A stretch of DNA of 53,507 nucleotides. It comes from Paenibacillus maysiensis (lineage in GTDB: Bacteria; Bacillota; Bacilli; Paenibacillales; Paenibacillaceae). The stretch is taken from contig NZ_ASRY01000126.1 of assembly GCF_000520815.1 (NCBI RefSeq), forward strand, positions 1 to 53,507, given 5' to 3'. The translations under genes and the position numbers were made by a program. Under the pieces are notes generated by a model. The model had not been told where the DNA came from. It did not search any database and was given only the letters and a program-made list of their open reading frames with translations. How positions within the stretch are numbered: position 1 is the first letter of the stretch; each line of letters begins with the position of its first letter. Shown one piece after another: positions 24,878-32,909 of this stretch.

Positions 24878-25085
24878 GGTACAACAACTCCTTTTCGTAA
24901 ATTAGAATTCCTGTGAATTGGTTTCCGACAAGATCATGGTCATTTTCAGAACAAAACTCACAGTAAAAGTGTACCCTAGCGTACGGCAAATGAACCGTCA
25001 CTTCTTCCCCAATGCTGGACAGACCCGCCTTCTAGGCATATAATCGTCGTAGTAAACCCGAATTGAATAACCCATTCGACTATAC

Positions 25086-25180
25086 AATGCCAGGGGTGCT
25101 GGAATCGGCCGGCTGAGAGTGTGTCCCAAGACACTGACCCTTACAACCTGATCTGGGTAATGCCAGCGTAGGAATGCTTA
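25086..25180 (+). ncRNA. TPP riboswitch (thi box)
   Basis: The sequence has the conserved order of the thiamin pyrophosphate riboswitch: CAGGGGTGCTGGAAT, GGCTGAGAGT, a variable stem (GTGTCCCAAGACAC), TGACCCTTACAACCTGATC, TGGGTAATGCCAGCG and TAGGAA. The thi-box core CTGAGA...ACCCTT...CCTGATCTGGGTAATGCC is intact. It lies 210 bp before thiY and is followed by a terminator, so it represses the thiamin-precursor uptake operon when TPP is plentiful. Confidence 0.95.
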
Positions 25181-25245
25181 AGCAAGATACGCCCTTTCTT
25201 TTCTTATTACGGCGGGCCATCCCTTACTTTGGTATATACAAGCGC

Positions 25246-25276
25246 AAGCGTCCCGGAACATCGGGGCGCTTTTTTG
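25246..25276 (+). terminator. Riboswitch-controlled terminator
   Basis: AAGCG-U-CCCG (25246-25255) pairs with CGGG-G-CGCTT (25262-25271), followed by a T-run (TTTTTT). It sits between the TPP aptamer and thiY, the expected expression platform. Confidence 0.85.
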
Positions 25277-25391
25277 TTGAAGATGATGTTGTTGGAACAG
25301 ATAGCGTATGGCAGAGGTTATTTTTGTGAAATGGGAAACATAAGCTGTCTGATCCGACGGATTACGGGTAATAAAAGGAGAGAACACAACG

Positions 25392-26438
25392 ATGAAGCGC
25401 ATGAAAATATTAAGCCTGGGGCTGATCAGTCTGTGGCTCATGGCCCTGACTCTGACCGCATGCGGCGGAAGCTCCCCCTCTGCACCACAAGGCGCGGCTC
25501 CTGCCGCCGACACCCAAGCGACCTCCCCGACCAAGGGACTCCAGGACGTTAAAGTCGTGCTCGACTGGACGCCAAATACGAATCATACGGGCCTCTATGT
25601 CGCCAAGGACAAAGGATTTTACGAAAAAGCAGGCTTGAATGTCCAGATCGTTCAGCCCGGTTCGGGCGGAGCCGATCAAATGGTTGCTTCCAATGCTGTA
25701 CCTTTTGGTATCAGCTATCAGGAGGGCGTCACACAGGCTCGTACGCAAGGGGTACCGCTCGTATCCATCGCTGCGGTCATTCAGCATAATACATCAGGCT
25801 TCGCAGCCCCGGTTGACCGCGGGATTAAGAGCCCGAAGGATTTTGAAGGTAAAACCTATGGCGGCTGGGGTTCGCCCGTAGAAGAAGCGGTCATGAAATC
25901 CATCATGGACGCAGACAAAGGTGATGTAAGCAAGGTGAAGATCATCAACATGGGCAATGCCGATTATTTTACAGCCGTGAAGCGGGATATCGACTTTGCC
26001 TGGATTTTCTACGCATGGACCGGGATTGAAGCCCAACTACGGGGTGAGCCACTGGATATGCTGTATGTAAAAGATTATTCCGAAAGCCTGGATTACTATA
26101 CACCTGTCATCGTGAGCAACGAACAGACCATTAAAAATGATCCCAAGCTGGTCAAGGCCTTTATGGACGCGACCGCCCAAGGCTATGAATATACCATCGC
26201 TCACCCGGAAGAAGCCGCAGATATCTTGATCAAAGCGGTTCCGGAGCTGGATAAAAAGCTGGTACTCGCCAGCCAAAAATGGCTAAGCCCGCGTTATCAG
26301 GACGATGCCACCCAATGGGGCGTACAAAAAGCGGAGGTATGGAAAAACTACTCCGACTGGATGTACGAGCGCAAGCTGCTCAGCAAACCCTTGGAAGTCG
26401 ATAAAGCCTTCACCAACGACTTCCTGCCCAAGCGTTGA
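25392..26438 (+). CDS. thiY: ThiY-type ABC substrate-binding lipoprotein for thiamin pyrimidine precursor
   Basis: A 348-residue lipoprotein. The signal peptide ends in the lipobox LTAC, with Cys23-24 as the probable modified residue. The mature part opens VVLDWTPNTNHTGLYVAKDK, then GFYEKAGLNVQIVQPGSGGA and GISYQEGVTQAR, the hallmark of the NMT1/THI5-like ThiY group that binds formylaminopyrimidine, a breakdown product of thiamin. AAAAGGAGAG precedes the ATG. It is the first gene of the TPP-riboswitch operon, followed after 250 bp by the DUF77 protein and ThiX/ThiZ. The gap holds a large hairpin repeat that may lower expression of the later genes relative to ThiY. Confidence 0.9.
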   Translation: MKRMKILSLGLISLWLMALTLTACGGSSPSAPQGAAPAADTQATSPTKGLQDVKVVLDWTPNTNHTGLYVAKDKGFYEKAGLNVQIVQPGSGGADQMVASNAVPFGISYQEGVTQARTQGVPLVSIAAVIQHNTSGFAAPVDRGIKSPKDFEGKTYGGWGSPVEEAVMKSIMDADKGDVSKVKIINMGNADYFTAVKRDIDFAWIFYAWTGIEAQLRGEPLDMLYVKDYSESLDYYTPVIVSNEQTIKNDPKLVKAFMDATAQGYEYTIAHPEEAADILIKAVPELDKKLVLASQKWLSPRYQDDATQWGVQKAEVWKNYSDWMYERKLLSKPLEVDKAFTNDFLPKR

Positions 26439-26503
26439 TCTTGGAAAAATGCCACACCAATAAAACCCAAAAATATGTTGCTTTTAACGCGGTTGGCAGC
26501 GTA

Positions 26504-26618
26504 GCGGTTCATTTGAATCTGGAGAAGCGAAGCGCTCGCCTTTGCCGTGGGATTCTTACCTTTTAAATTTATTCAAAGAATCCCGCGGCAACAGCGATCG
26601 TAAGATCAAATGAAACGC
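26504..26618. repeat. Long imperfect hairpin repeat inside the thiamin operon
   Basis: Two arms of about 45-55 nt: the left arm GCGGTTCATTTGA...TTGCCGtGGGATTCTT (26504-26557) and the right arm AAGAATCCCGCGGCAA...TCAAATGAAaCGC (26576-26618), with an 18-nt AT-rich loop. It has no T-run, so it is more like a REP/BIME-type repeat or mRNA-stabilising structure than a terminator. Confidence 0.8.
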
Positions 26619-26690
26619 GGAGCGGTCTCACCCGCCTTAAACCACCATATTTCCCTAAAAACACTCCAAATAAAGGACAGGTGAATTCAC

Positions 26691-26984
26691 ATGGCTAACA
26701 CACTGCTCAGTATTCAAGTGATTCCTAAAACCCCAAATAACGAGGACTCTTATGCATATGTAGATAAGGCGATTGAAGTTATTCAGCGCTCTGGTGTCAA
26801 ACATCAGGTGAACCCATTGGACACGACCATGGAAGGTGAGCTGGATGAGCTGCTGAAAGTGGTTAAGGACATGCACGAGGCACTGACAAAAGCGGGCAGT
26901 CCAAGTGTCATTTCACAGATCAAAATCGCACATAACCCGCAGGGTATCAGCATGGATAAGCTGACCGAGAAATATCGCCCATGA
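26691..26984 (+). CDS. Thiamin-binding MTH1187/YqgV-family protein (DUF77)
   Basis: A 97-residue ferredoxin-like alpha/beta protein starting MANTLLSIQVIPKTPNNEDS. It contains YVDKAIEVIQRSGVKHQVNP and the DTTMEGELDELLKVVKDMHE region typical of the MTH1187/YqgV family. Members bind thiamin or related compounds; the role in uptake is suspected but unproven. AAAGGACAGG lies upstream. Its stop overlaps the thiX start as ATGA (26981-26984), tying it to the transporter. Here, within a TPP-riboswitch operon, a substrate- or product-binding role is well supported by context. Confidence 0.87.
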   Translation: MANTLLSIQVIPKTPNNEDSYAYVDKAIEVIQRSGVKHQVNPLDTTMEGELDELLKVVKDMHEALTKAGSPSVISQIKIAHNPQGISMDKLTEKYRP

Positions 26985-27757
26985 ACCCGAAAGGCAAAAA
27001 CGCATCCTGGTGGAAAAGCGTATGGCCGCCCCTTGTGGCGGTCCTATTCTTTTTAGCGGCCTGGCAGGGAGCGGTTTCCTATTGGCATGTGGAATCATGG
27101 ATACTGCCTGCTCCGTCCCTGATCGTGCAGGAAGGAATGGCCCAGTCGGCGCTGCTTGGTGCCCATACCTGGGCTACCGTTCGCTTAACGCTGGCAGGAT
27201 TTGCTATCGGTACAGCGACAGGGCTATTGATCGCTATCGTTCTTCATACCATCCCTTTTCTCAAATCGGCTCTGTACCCGCTGCTCATTCTTAGTCAAAA
27301 CATTCCGACCATCGCTCTCGGCCCGTTGCTGATGGTGTGGTTTGGTTTTGGCGTGTTGCCCAAGCTGATGGTGATTACACTGGTCTGCTTTTTCCCCGTG
27401 GCTGTAGCGGCCATGGACGGGCTGACACGGACGGACCGCACGATGATGAGCTATATGCGCATGTCGGGCGCAGGCCGCATGGCTATTTTTATGAAGCTGG
27501 AGTTACCACATTCCCTGCCACAAGTGTTTTCGGGCATCAAGATTGCTGCCACCTACAGCGTGATGGGCGCAATCATTGCGGAATGGATCGGAGCCAGTGA
27601 AGGAATTGGATATTATATGAATCTGCAAAAATCGGCCTACCGCACGGATCTGATTTTTGCCGCCATTGGCATCATTGTTACACTCAGTTTGCTAATGTTC
27701 GTAGCTATTCTATTGCTGGAAAAATGGCTGGTACGCTGGAAACCCGATCAGGAATAG
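26981..27757 (+). CDS. thiX: ThiX-type ABC transporter permease
   Basis: A 258-residue permease with about six membrane segments, of the SsuC/TauC-like (taurine/nitrate) permease family used by ThiX. The EAA loop is the LPHSLPQVFSGIKIAATYSV region (about residues 170-190) which contacts ThiZ. The gene is translationally coupled to the DUF77 gene by ATGA. It forms the transmembrane part of the pyrimidine uptake system with ThiY and ThiZ. Confidence 0.88.
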   Translation: MNPKGKNASWWKSVWPPLVAVLFFLAAWQGAVSYWHVESWILPAPSLIVQEGMAQSALLGAHTWATVRLTLAGFAIGTATGLLIAIVLHTIPFLKSALYPLLILSQNIPTIALGPLLMVWFGFGVLPKLMVITLVCFFPVAVAAMDGLTRTDRTMMSYMRMSGAGRMAIFMKLELPHSLPQVFSGIKIAATYSVMGAIIAEWIGASEGIGYYMNLQKSAYRTDLIFAAIGIIVTLSLLMFVAILLLEKWLVRWKPDQE

Positions 27758-27821
27758 CTTCCAAATGATATGACCAGAATACGCTGGAACCGCAGGATAC
27801 CAAAGAAAGGACGTGGTGCGT

Positions 27822-28778
27822 ATGAGTCTGCATCCGGCTGACTTATCACCGCAAAATATGGCTGATGAACAACAAGTCCAAGGGATCGGGGAGCCGCAGG
27901 AGCGTTCCTCCACTCCTCCAGCTCTGGAACTGGACGGCATCAGCCTGGCCTTCCGTGAAAAGCGAAGCTTGCTCCCCGTATTGCAGGATGTATCCCTGAC
28001 CGTCAAACCCGGGGAATTCGTCTCCCTGATCGGTCCGTCGGGCAGCGGCAAAAGTACGCTGTTTCACATCATCGGCGGGCTGCTTAAGCCCCAGCAAGGA
28101 CACATCCGTATGCACGGACAGGACGTGACCGGTGAGCGTGGGCATATCAGCTATATGCCACAGCAGCCCGCGCTTTTTCCGTGGCGTACCACGCTGGACA
28201 ATGTGCTGCTCGGGCAGCAAAACGCGCCGCGTAAAGATACAGCGGCGCAGCCCCGCCACGCCAGCGAACGCGAACGCCGTGAGGATGCCCTGCAATGGCT
28301 GGAGCAGGTCGGGCTTGGCCCATTCGCAAAGGCGTATCCGCATACGCTCTCTGGCGGCATGCAGCAGCGGGCGGCTTTCCTGCGCGCGCTACTCAGTCCG
28401 CAAGAGCTGATGCTGCTGGATGAGCCGTTCAGCGCACTGGATGCGCTGACGCGTGGAGACATGCAGCAATGGCTCCTGCGGATGTGGGAAAAGAACCGCC
28501 GCTCCGTGCTGTTCATTACCCACAGCATTGAGGAAGCGTTGCTGCTCTCCGACCGCATCTACGTACTGTCGGCACGACCTGCTTCGGTGATACATGTCGT
28601 AGACGTTCCCTTCCCCCGTCCTCGCAGGGAAGAAATCACCCTCGACCCGCGCTTTATCGAATGGAAGCGAAAAATGACAGGCTGGATGCGCGAGGAAAAG
28701 CACAGACTGGAAGGCGACACGGGCAACCCTGAAGGCGTCCGTGAGGATGCTTCAGGTGACGAGGTAAAGCCGTTATGA
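27822..28778 (+). CDS. thiZ: ThiZ-type ABC transporter ATPase
   Basis: A 318-residue ATPase. Walker A is GPSGSGKST, Q-loop SYMPQQPALFPW, signature HTLSGGMQQRAAF, Walker B LMLLDEPFSALDALTR and switch His in FITHSIEEAL. It belongs with SsuB/TauB/ThiZ ATPases. The N-terminal 30 residues before ALELDGISL are extra and low in conservation. The ATG at 27822 is chosen (AAAGGA about 10 nt upstream); a GTG at 27813 would touch that ribosome site. The C-terminal tail (about residues 285-318) is charged. The stop overlaps the start of the TatD-like gene (ATGA). Confidence 0.88.
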   Translation: MSLHPADLSPQNMADEQQVQGIGEPQERSSTPPALELDGISLAFREKRSLLPVLQDVSLTVKPGEFVSLIGPSGSGKSTLFHIIGGLLKPQQGHIRMHGQDVTGERGHISYMPQQPALFPWRTTLDNVLLGQQNAPRKDTAAQPRHASERERREDALQWLEQVGLGPFAKAYPHTLSGGMQQRAAFLRALLSPQELMLLDEPFSALDALTRGDMQQWLLRMWEKNRRSVLFITHSIEEALLLSDRIYVLSARPASVIHVVDVPFPRPRREEITLDPRFIEWKRKMTGWMREEKHRLEGDTGNPEGVREDASGDEVKPL

Positions 28779-29623
28779 ATGACTTGAAGAACATGAAACT
28801 GGACGTGAGAACACCATCGGCAGCACCCGCGCCGCTCATCGACGCGCATATTCATGTGGATAGCTATCCGCCTGAGCAGCAGGAGCTATTGCTCGCTTCG
28901 CTTGCTGATAGCAGCGTCGAAGCCGTCATAGCCGTGTCCATGCATCTTGCCTCCAGCCGGGCCAATTTGCGCTTGTCTGAGCGTTTTCCCGGGCTGGTAC
29001 GACCCGCCTTCGGCTTTCATCCCGAACAGCCTCTTCCATCGCAAGCTGAGCTTGATCTGTTGTTCGACTGGATGGACAAGCATGTAGAGCATATGGTTGC
29101 CGTAGGCGAAGTTGGCTTGCCCTACTATAATCGGCTGGAAGCCTTGGAGAGAGGCGTTTCCTTTGACCTTGCTCCTTACATAGAACTGCTGGAACGTTTT
29201 GTCCGATTTGCGGGAAAGCATAACAAGCCGATTGTGCTGCATGCTGTTTACGAGGACGCGGACATTGCCTGCGACTTACTGGAACGCCACGGCGTCACGC
29301 AGGCGCATTTCCATTGGTTTAAAGGCTCTGCCGCCACGACTGAACGCATGGCCCGTAACGACTATTATGTCTCCTTTACACCGGATCTCTTGTATGAGGA
29401 CGAAATCCGAAGTTTGGCAACACGGTATCCATCCGGTCAGGTGATGGCAGAAACGGACGGCCCTTGGCCCTTTGAAGGGCCTTTTGCCGAACAACAGACC
29501 CATCCACGCATGACCGCCGAAGTCATTCGCGCGTATAGCAGGCTGACAGGTCAAGATGAAACTGCCGTTCGGCAATTATTTTATGACAATACGAAACGCT
29601 TTTACGCACTGTCTGCTTTCTAA
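28775..29623 (+). CDS. TatD-family metal-dependent hydrolase in the thiamin operon
   Basis: A 282-residue amidohydrolase-like barrel enzyme. Metal-binding motifs are LIDAHIHVD, the bridging Glu in VGEVGLPYY, His in IVLHAVY, His in AHFHWFKGS and Asp in MAETDGPWPF. These fit TatD (a 3'-5' exonuclease/hydrolase family) with a divergent sequence. It is coupled to thiZ by an ATGA overlap, thus part of the pyrimidine-precursor uptake operon. Known ThiXYZ systems need a deformylase (YlmB) that is absent here; this hydrolase is a candidate replacement (inference). It may otherwise be an unrelated housekeeping enzyme. A terminator follows. Confidence 0.83.
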   Translation: MNDLKNMKLDVRTPSAAPAPLIDAHIHVDSYPPEQQELLLASLADSSVEAVIAVSMHLASSRANLRLSERFPGLVRPAFGFHPEQPLPSQAELDLLFDWMDKHVEHMVAVGEVGLPYYNRLEALERGVSFDLAPYIELLERFVRFAGKHNKPIVLHAVYEDADIACDLLERHGVTQAHFHWFKGSAATTERMARNDYYVSFTPDLLYEDEIRSLATRYPSGQVMAETDGPWPFEGPFAEQQTHPRMTAEVIRAYSRLTGQDETAVRQLFYDNTKRFYALSAF

Positions 29624-29675
29624 AGCCATATCAGCTATTCCCTGAAAAGATATACAAGCCAGCTTACAACAAAAG

Positions 29676-29735
29676 CAAAGAACCTCCTATTACGCGGACT
29701 TCATCATGCGCAAAAAGGAGGTTCTTTGTATTTTT
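29676..29735. terminator. Terminator at the end of the thiamin operon
   Basis: CAAAGAACCTCCT (29676-29688) pairs with AGGAGGTTCTTTG (29716-29728), with additional inner CGC/GCG pairing, followed by TATTTTT. Confidence 0.85.
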
Positions 29736-29800
29736 CAAACATACCTACGGCTTCATGCCATTTATATGTTGCTGCGTTATTTTTATCGCCTACCCGACCT

Positions 29801-30544
29801 TTATTGCTTTAAAAATCCCTTTTGCTCCAAAAAAGACTTCATCTGCAAACGTGCGGGCTCGGTCAGTCTTGCTGCCATTTGCTCTGACCAAGGGGTAGAC
29901 CGCTGACCACCTGTGCGTTCCTTCAAATATTCAGCCGATGTGTGATCATACAGATCCACAGCTTTCATCGTCTGATTTTTGTCGTAGCCGTTCATATGCA
30001 AAACACCGGACAGTGGAAGACGTGGACGTAAGCTCCCTTCCTGATCCGGTACACCAATACACATACCGAACACCGGATATACCAGCTCAGGCAATCCCAA
30101 CAGCTCCGATACCTCGGCTATTTTCGTACGGATGCCCCCGATGTAGACAATGCCCAAACCGAGTGATTCGGCAGCCACCGCTGCATTCTGCGCAGCTAAC
30201 GCGGCATCAATGGTCGCAACCGTATAATTTTCGACGGAACCTTCATAGGAAGGCTGACCCGGCTGATGGTGAACCGTGACCTGCTTCAAGCGGTACAAAT
30301 CTGCACACCATACCAGAAACACCGGGCATTGCTCTACGTAAGCCTGACCGCCCGCCAGTTCAGCCAGCTTTGTTTTCAAAGAAGGCTCTGTAACGGCAAT
30401 GACGGTATAAGCCTGTACATTGCTGGACGAGGAAGCCATCTGGCCTGCTGCCACAATAGCTGCGAGCTGCTCGTCAGTAATAGCGTCTGACTTGAATTTT
30501 CGTACAGACCGGTGATTCATCAACAAGGAAATTGTATCATTCAT
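29801..30544 (-). CDS. nfrA: NfrA/FRP-type NADPH-dependent flavin nitroreductase
   Basis: A 247-residue FMN enzyme. It opens TISLLMNHRSVRKFKSDAIT, has the FMN-contact region AGQMASSSSNVQAYTVIAV, the glycine-rich AAVAAESLGLGIVYIGGIR, and a C-terminal YLKERTGGQRSTPWSEQ motif shared with B. subtilis NfrA and Vibrio flavin reductase P. Length matches NfrA (249 aa). It reduces nitroaromatics, flavin or H2O2-linked substrates with NADPH. The ATG at 30544 follows AGGAGTGAAG; the frame extends upstream another 63 codons without a ribosome site. It stands alone; regulation is not visible. Confidence 0.9.
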   Translation of the reverse strand: MNDTISLLMNHRSVRKFKSDAITDEQLAAIVAAGQMASSSSNVQAYTVIAVTEPSLKTKLAELAGGQAYVEQCPVFLVWCADLYRLKQVTVHHQPGQPSYEGSVENYTVATIDAALAAQNAAVAAESLGLGIVYIGGIRTKIAEVSELLGLPELVYPVFGMCIGVPDQEGSLRPRLPLSGVLHMNGYDKNQTMKAVDLYDHTSAEYLKERTGGQRSTPWSEQMAARLTEPARLQMKSFLEQKGFLKQ

Positions 30545-30722
30545 GACTGCTTCACTCCTAATCCATAATATAAGCTCTTTATCTGCGTCAAGCTGTAGGC
30601 ATACGAAGAAATTCTTGCATGCTTGCATGGCACTCCTACAAATATTATGAAACCTTAGCGTATGATAAGCAACTATAAGCCATTTAGCAAGGAAGGATTC
30701 TATGAAAAAGGGCTGAACATAA

Positions 30723-30765
30723 CAAAAAAGCAAGCACGCAGAAGGTTAATCCTTGCGTACTTGCT
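30723..30765 (-). terminator. Terminator of the ATPase/TOPRIM pair
   Basis: AGCAAGcACGCAgAAGG pairs with CCTTGCGTaCTTGCT (30729-30765). On the minus strand it is followed by TTTTTT. It lies 84 bp beyond the TOPRIM gene stop. The rest of 30545-30848 holds no gene that I can support. Confidence 0.75.
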
Positions 30766-30848
30766 AAGAAACAGTATGTTCGTTCTAATAATATCGTTGC
30801 CCAATTCTTATAAATATCTACATGAGTCAAAGTTCTTTCTACATTCAC

Positions 30849-31607
30849 TCAGTACCTTAGTAAGTTTTTCAAAAAGTCAGTAATTTCTTTGACTGGTCTC
30901 AGGTCCAATGTGCTTGAGGAAATCCAATCATTGTCTTGTATAGAGACTTGATTTGCTTTTCCTGGCTTTAAAATATTAGCTATGCAACCAACTATAACTT
31001 TTGCCTCGTCTGTTACTCCCCAATTATGTCTATACTGATCATCGATATTATTCACATAGTTTAAGGCACCTTTTAAAATCTCTGGATACACAACTTCAGC
31101 ACACTGAATCAATGCATCTTCCAATGTGCCTTTATCTCTATTATTAGGGAAAACATGTATTCCTATACGAGGGATATTTTCTATAATCTCACCTGGAGAT
31201 CCTATATTCGAAAACGCTAAGTCGTCATCTCCTAAAGTCTGAATTATATTTTGACAACTTATCTTGGCTTCTTCATCATCCGCGTCAATCAGAACGCCAA
31301 CTGCACTTAAAAAACCATTTTCCTTCTTCAAAATATTTAACAAAGTTAACCTCAACACTTTTGCTATTTTGGTTATTCCTCCGGCAGAGTGTACAGCGAC
31401 TGAGAAGTTGTTGCTCTGAAAGAAAACTGGAATAGAAACTCTTTTTAGTAAATCGCCTTCAGGAGGAAAGTTCTTTGGTATTATATCTAGCCAGTAATCA
31501 TCTAATTTAGAAAGCTGTTGAACTCTTTTAAAACCATTCGACTTCAAGACTTTCCCCACTACTTCAACATCGTGAGGACCTTCGACAACCAAATATGCAT
31601 ATTCCAT
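30849..31607 (-). CDS. TOPRIM-like (DUF3226-type) protein, partner of the AAA ATPase
   Basis: A 252-residue protein starting MEYAYLVVEGPHDVEVVGKV, matching the first TOPRIM strand and Glu (E9), and with a DxD pair in GVLIDADDEEAK (D108, D110), the classic nuclease/topoisomerase metal site. The family appears to be the DUF3226 type of TOPRIM protein. A central FPNNRDKGTLEDALIQ and a C-terminal helical part follow. GAGGTAGG inside the end of the ATPase gene serves as ribosome site; the two genes are 4 bp apart, so they form one operon. The pair resembles split OLD-family nucleases and PARIS (AriA/AriB). A nuclease or tRNase effector role is inferred. Base composition is AT-rich. Confidence 0.8.
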   Translation of the reverse strand: MEYAYLVVEGPHDVEVVGKVLKSNGFKRVQQLSKLDDYWLDIIPKNFPPEGDLLKRVSIPVFFQSNNFSVAVHSAGGITKIAKVLRLTLLNILKKENGFLSAVGVLIDADDEEAKISCQNIIQTLGDDDLAFSNIGSPGEIIENIPRIGIHVFPNNRDKGTLEDALIQCAEVVYPEILKGALNYVNNIDDQYRHNWGVTDEAKVIVGCIANILKPGKANQVSIQDNDWISSSTLDLRPVKEITDFLKNLLRY

Positions 31608-31611
31608 TTGC

Positions 31612-32712
31612 CTACCTCACATCCTGACCCAGCTCATATCTCAATGAGTACATATCCTCACCTATAAACCTTTTTGAATATGTTTTACTATCCGACGAAG
31701 GTTTCTCTAATCTATAGGTAGTAAGCTCGTTTAAATTTTCTGTATCTGCTGATAATATCGCATCAATGGCTTCTAAACTATGAGTTGTTACAAACAGCTG
31801 TACATTAAAATCTTTACAATTGCTGACAAGCCAATCAAAGAACTTTCTAAATAGTTTGGAATGTATAGCAGTTTCAACTTCATCTATTAACAACACACCG
31901 TTTTTAGACTGTAAAATAGCGGTCGCAATAGTTAAAATTCTCCGCACACCATCACCATAAACCGTAATCGGAACATACCCCATCGTCCTATGCTTAAAAT
32001 AAGGAGTAGATCTGTTGCCATTAGGATCTAATATCTCTATTCCCTCAATATTCTCATCAAAATCTTGAAGTAAGTTGATGATACTATTTTTATTCCCCGA
32101 CATAATAGTTGCTGAAATCGCTTTTGCTGAGATAGGCATTACACGATGATCCACGGGAGATACTAGATTTGTCTTGAAAATAACATTTTTCCGATCTCTT
32201 CGCATAACTCTTTGTGAATCGGTAATCAAATACTTTTGCTCTACTTCATCATTGAGTATTTTAGTTCTAAACATGATTTCAACTGCTCGTTCTTCTTCTA
32301 CTTCTCCAATTTTCTCCTGTTGTTTCACACTATTCGTTAAATCCATAACAGATGTTTCATGACATTCAATATTACATTCTATAAATCCCGATTCTAATTT
32401 TGCTCCTAAATTAATACGTTCTCTGACTAACTCATTAACAGTCCCGTAAAATGCAACTGGAAAAGTCCATAGAACAGAGTCTACTGTCGATAGTTTCCGA
32501 GATAATATTGAAAATGTTCTATCTCTCCCTTTAGAAGTAGCAATAAGCTGAAATATATCCCCTGGACTTGTTATTAATTCAATACTTTCTAAAATGGAAG
32601 TCTTACCTACATTATTTTTCCCCACTAAAAGATTGAACTGACTTAAATTTTTCAGCTCCAAGCCTTTAATCCCACGAAAATTTCCAATATATAAATCATT
32701 TATATGATTCAA
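31612..32712 (-). CDS. AAA/ABC-type ATPase of OLD/AriA kind
   Basis: A 366-residue cytoplasmic ATPase. The N terminus FRGIKGLELKNLSQFNLLVG is the RecF/OLD-type opening, and Walker A is GKNNVGKTSI (31-40). The signature-like GDGVRRIL precedes Walker B VLLIDEVETAIHS (D277, E278) and the switch His H311 in TTHSLEAID. The middle 150 residues (about 60-210) have no clear similarity. It begins with TTG at 32712 after GGGAGGAGCG; a TATAAT on the minus strand (32747-32752) with poor -35 may be its promoter. It is first of a two-gene operon with the TOPRIM protein. It probably senses phage or DNA damage and triggers the partner (by analogy with PARIS/OLD). Confidence 0.82.
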   Translation of the reverse strand: MNHINDLYIGNFRGIKGLELKNLSQFNLLVGKNNVGKTSILESIELITSPGDIFQLIATSKGRDRTFSILSRKLSTVDSVLWTFPVAFYGTVNELVRERINLGAKLESGFIECNIECHETSVMDLTNSVKQQEKIGEVEEERAVEIMFRTKILNDEVEQKYLITDSQRVMRRDRKNVIFKTNLVSPVDHRVMPISAKAISATIMSGNKNSIINLLQDFDENIEGIEILDPNGNRSTPYFKHRTMGYVPITVYGDGVRRILTIATAILQSKNGVLLIDEVETAIHSKLFRKFFDWLVSNCKDFNVQLFVTTHSLEAIDAILSADTENLNELTTYRLEKPSSDSKTYSKRFIGEDMYSLRYELGQDVR

Positions 32713-32876
32713 AAATTATCGCTCCTCCCTAACGTGCTCATACTTCATTATATTCCTCATTATTGACTGAATACTTTTACAATATAAAAAACCTTTAGAA
32801 GAATTGTGTATCCTCCTCTGTGAATCGTGTAATTCCATTCTATCAAAGAACCGTTACTTAGGGTTTGAATTTTAAA

Positions 32877-32901
32877 AAGGGTTGCCCTAAGGACAACCCT
32901 T
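32877..32901 (-). terminator. Terminator of copA
   Basis: AAGGGTTG/CAACCCTT arms (32877-32884 and 32894-32901). On the minus strand the stem is followed by TTTTTAAAA. Confidence 0.82.
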
Positions 32902-32909
32902 GATTTTAT

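Noticed and set aside
30662..30883. Plus-strand frame across the 30.7 kb terminator
   Set aside because: It is built largely from the terminator hairpin and AT-rich sequence, with no ribosome site.
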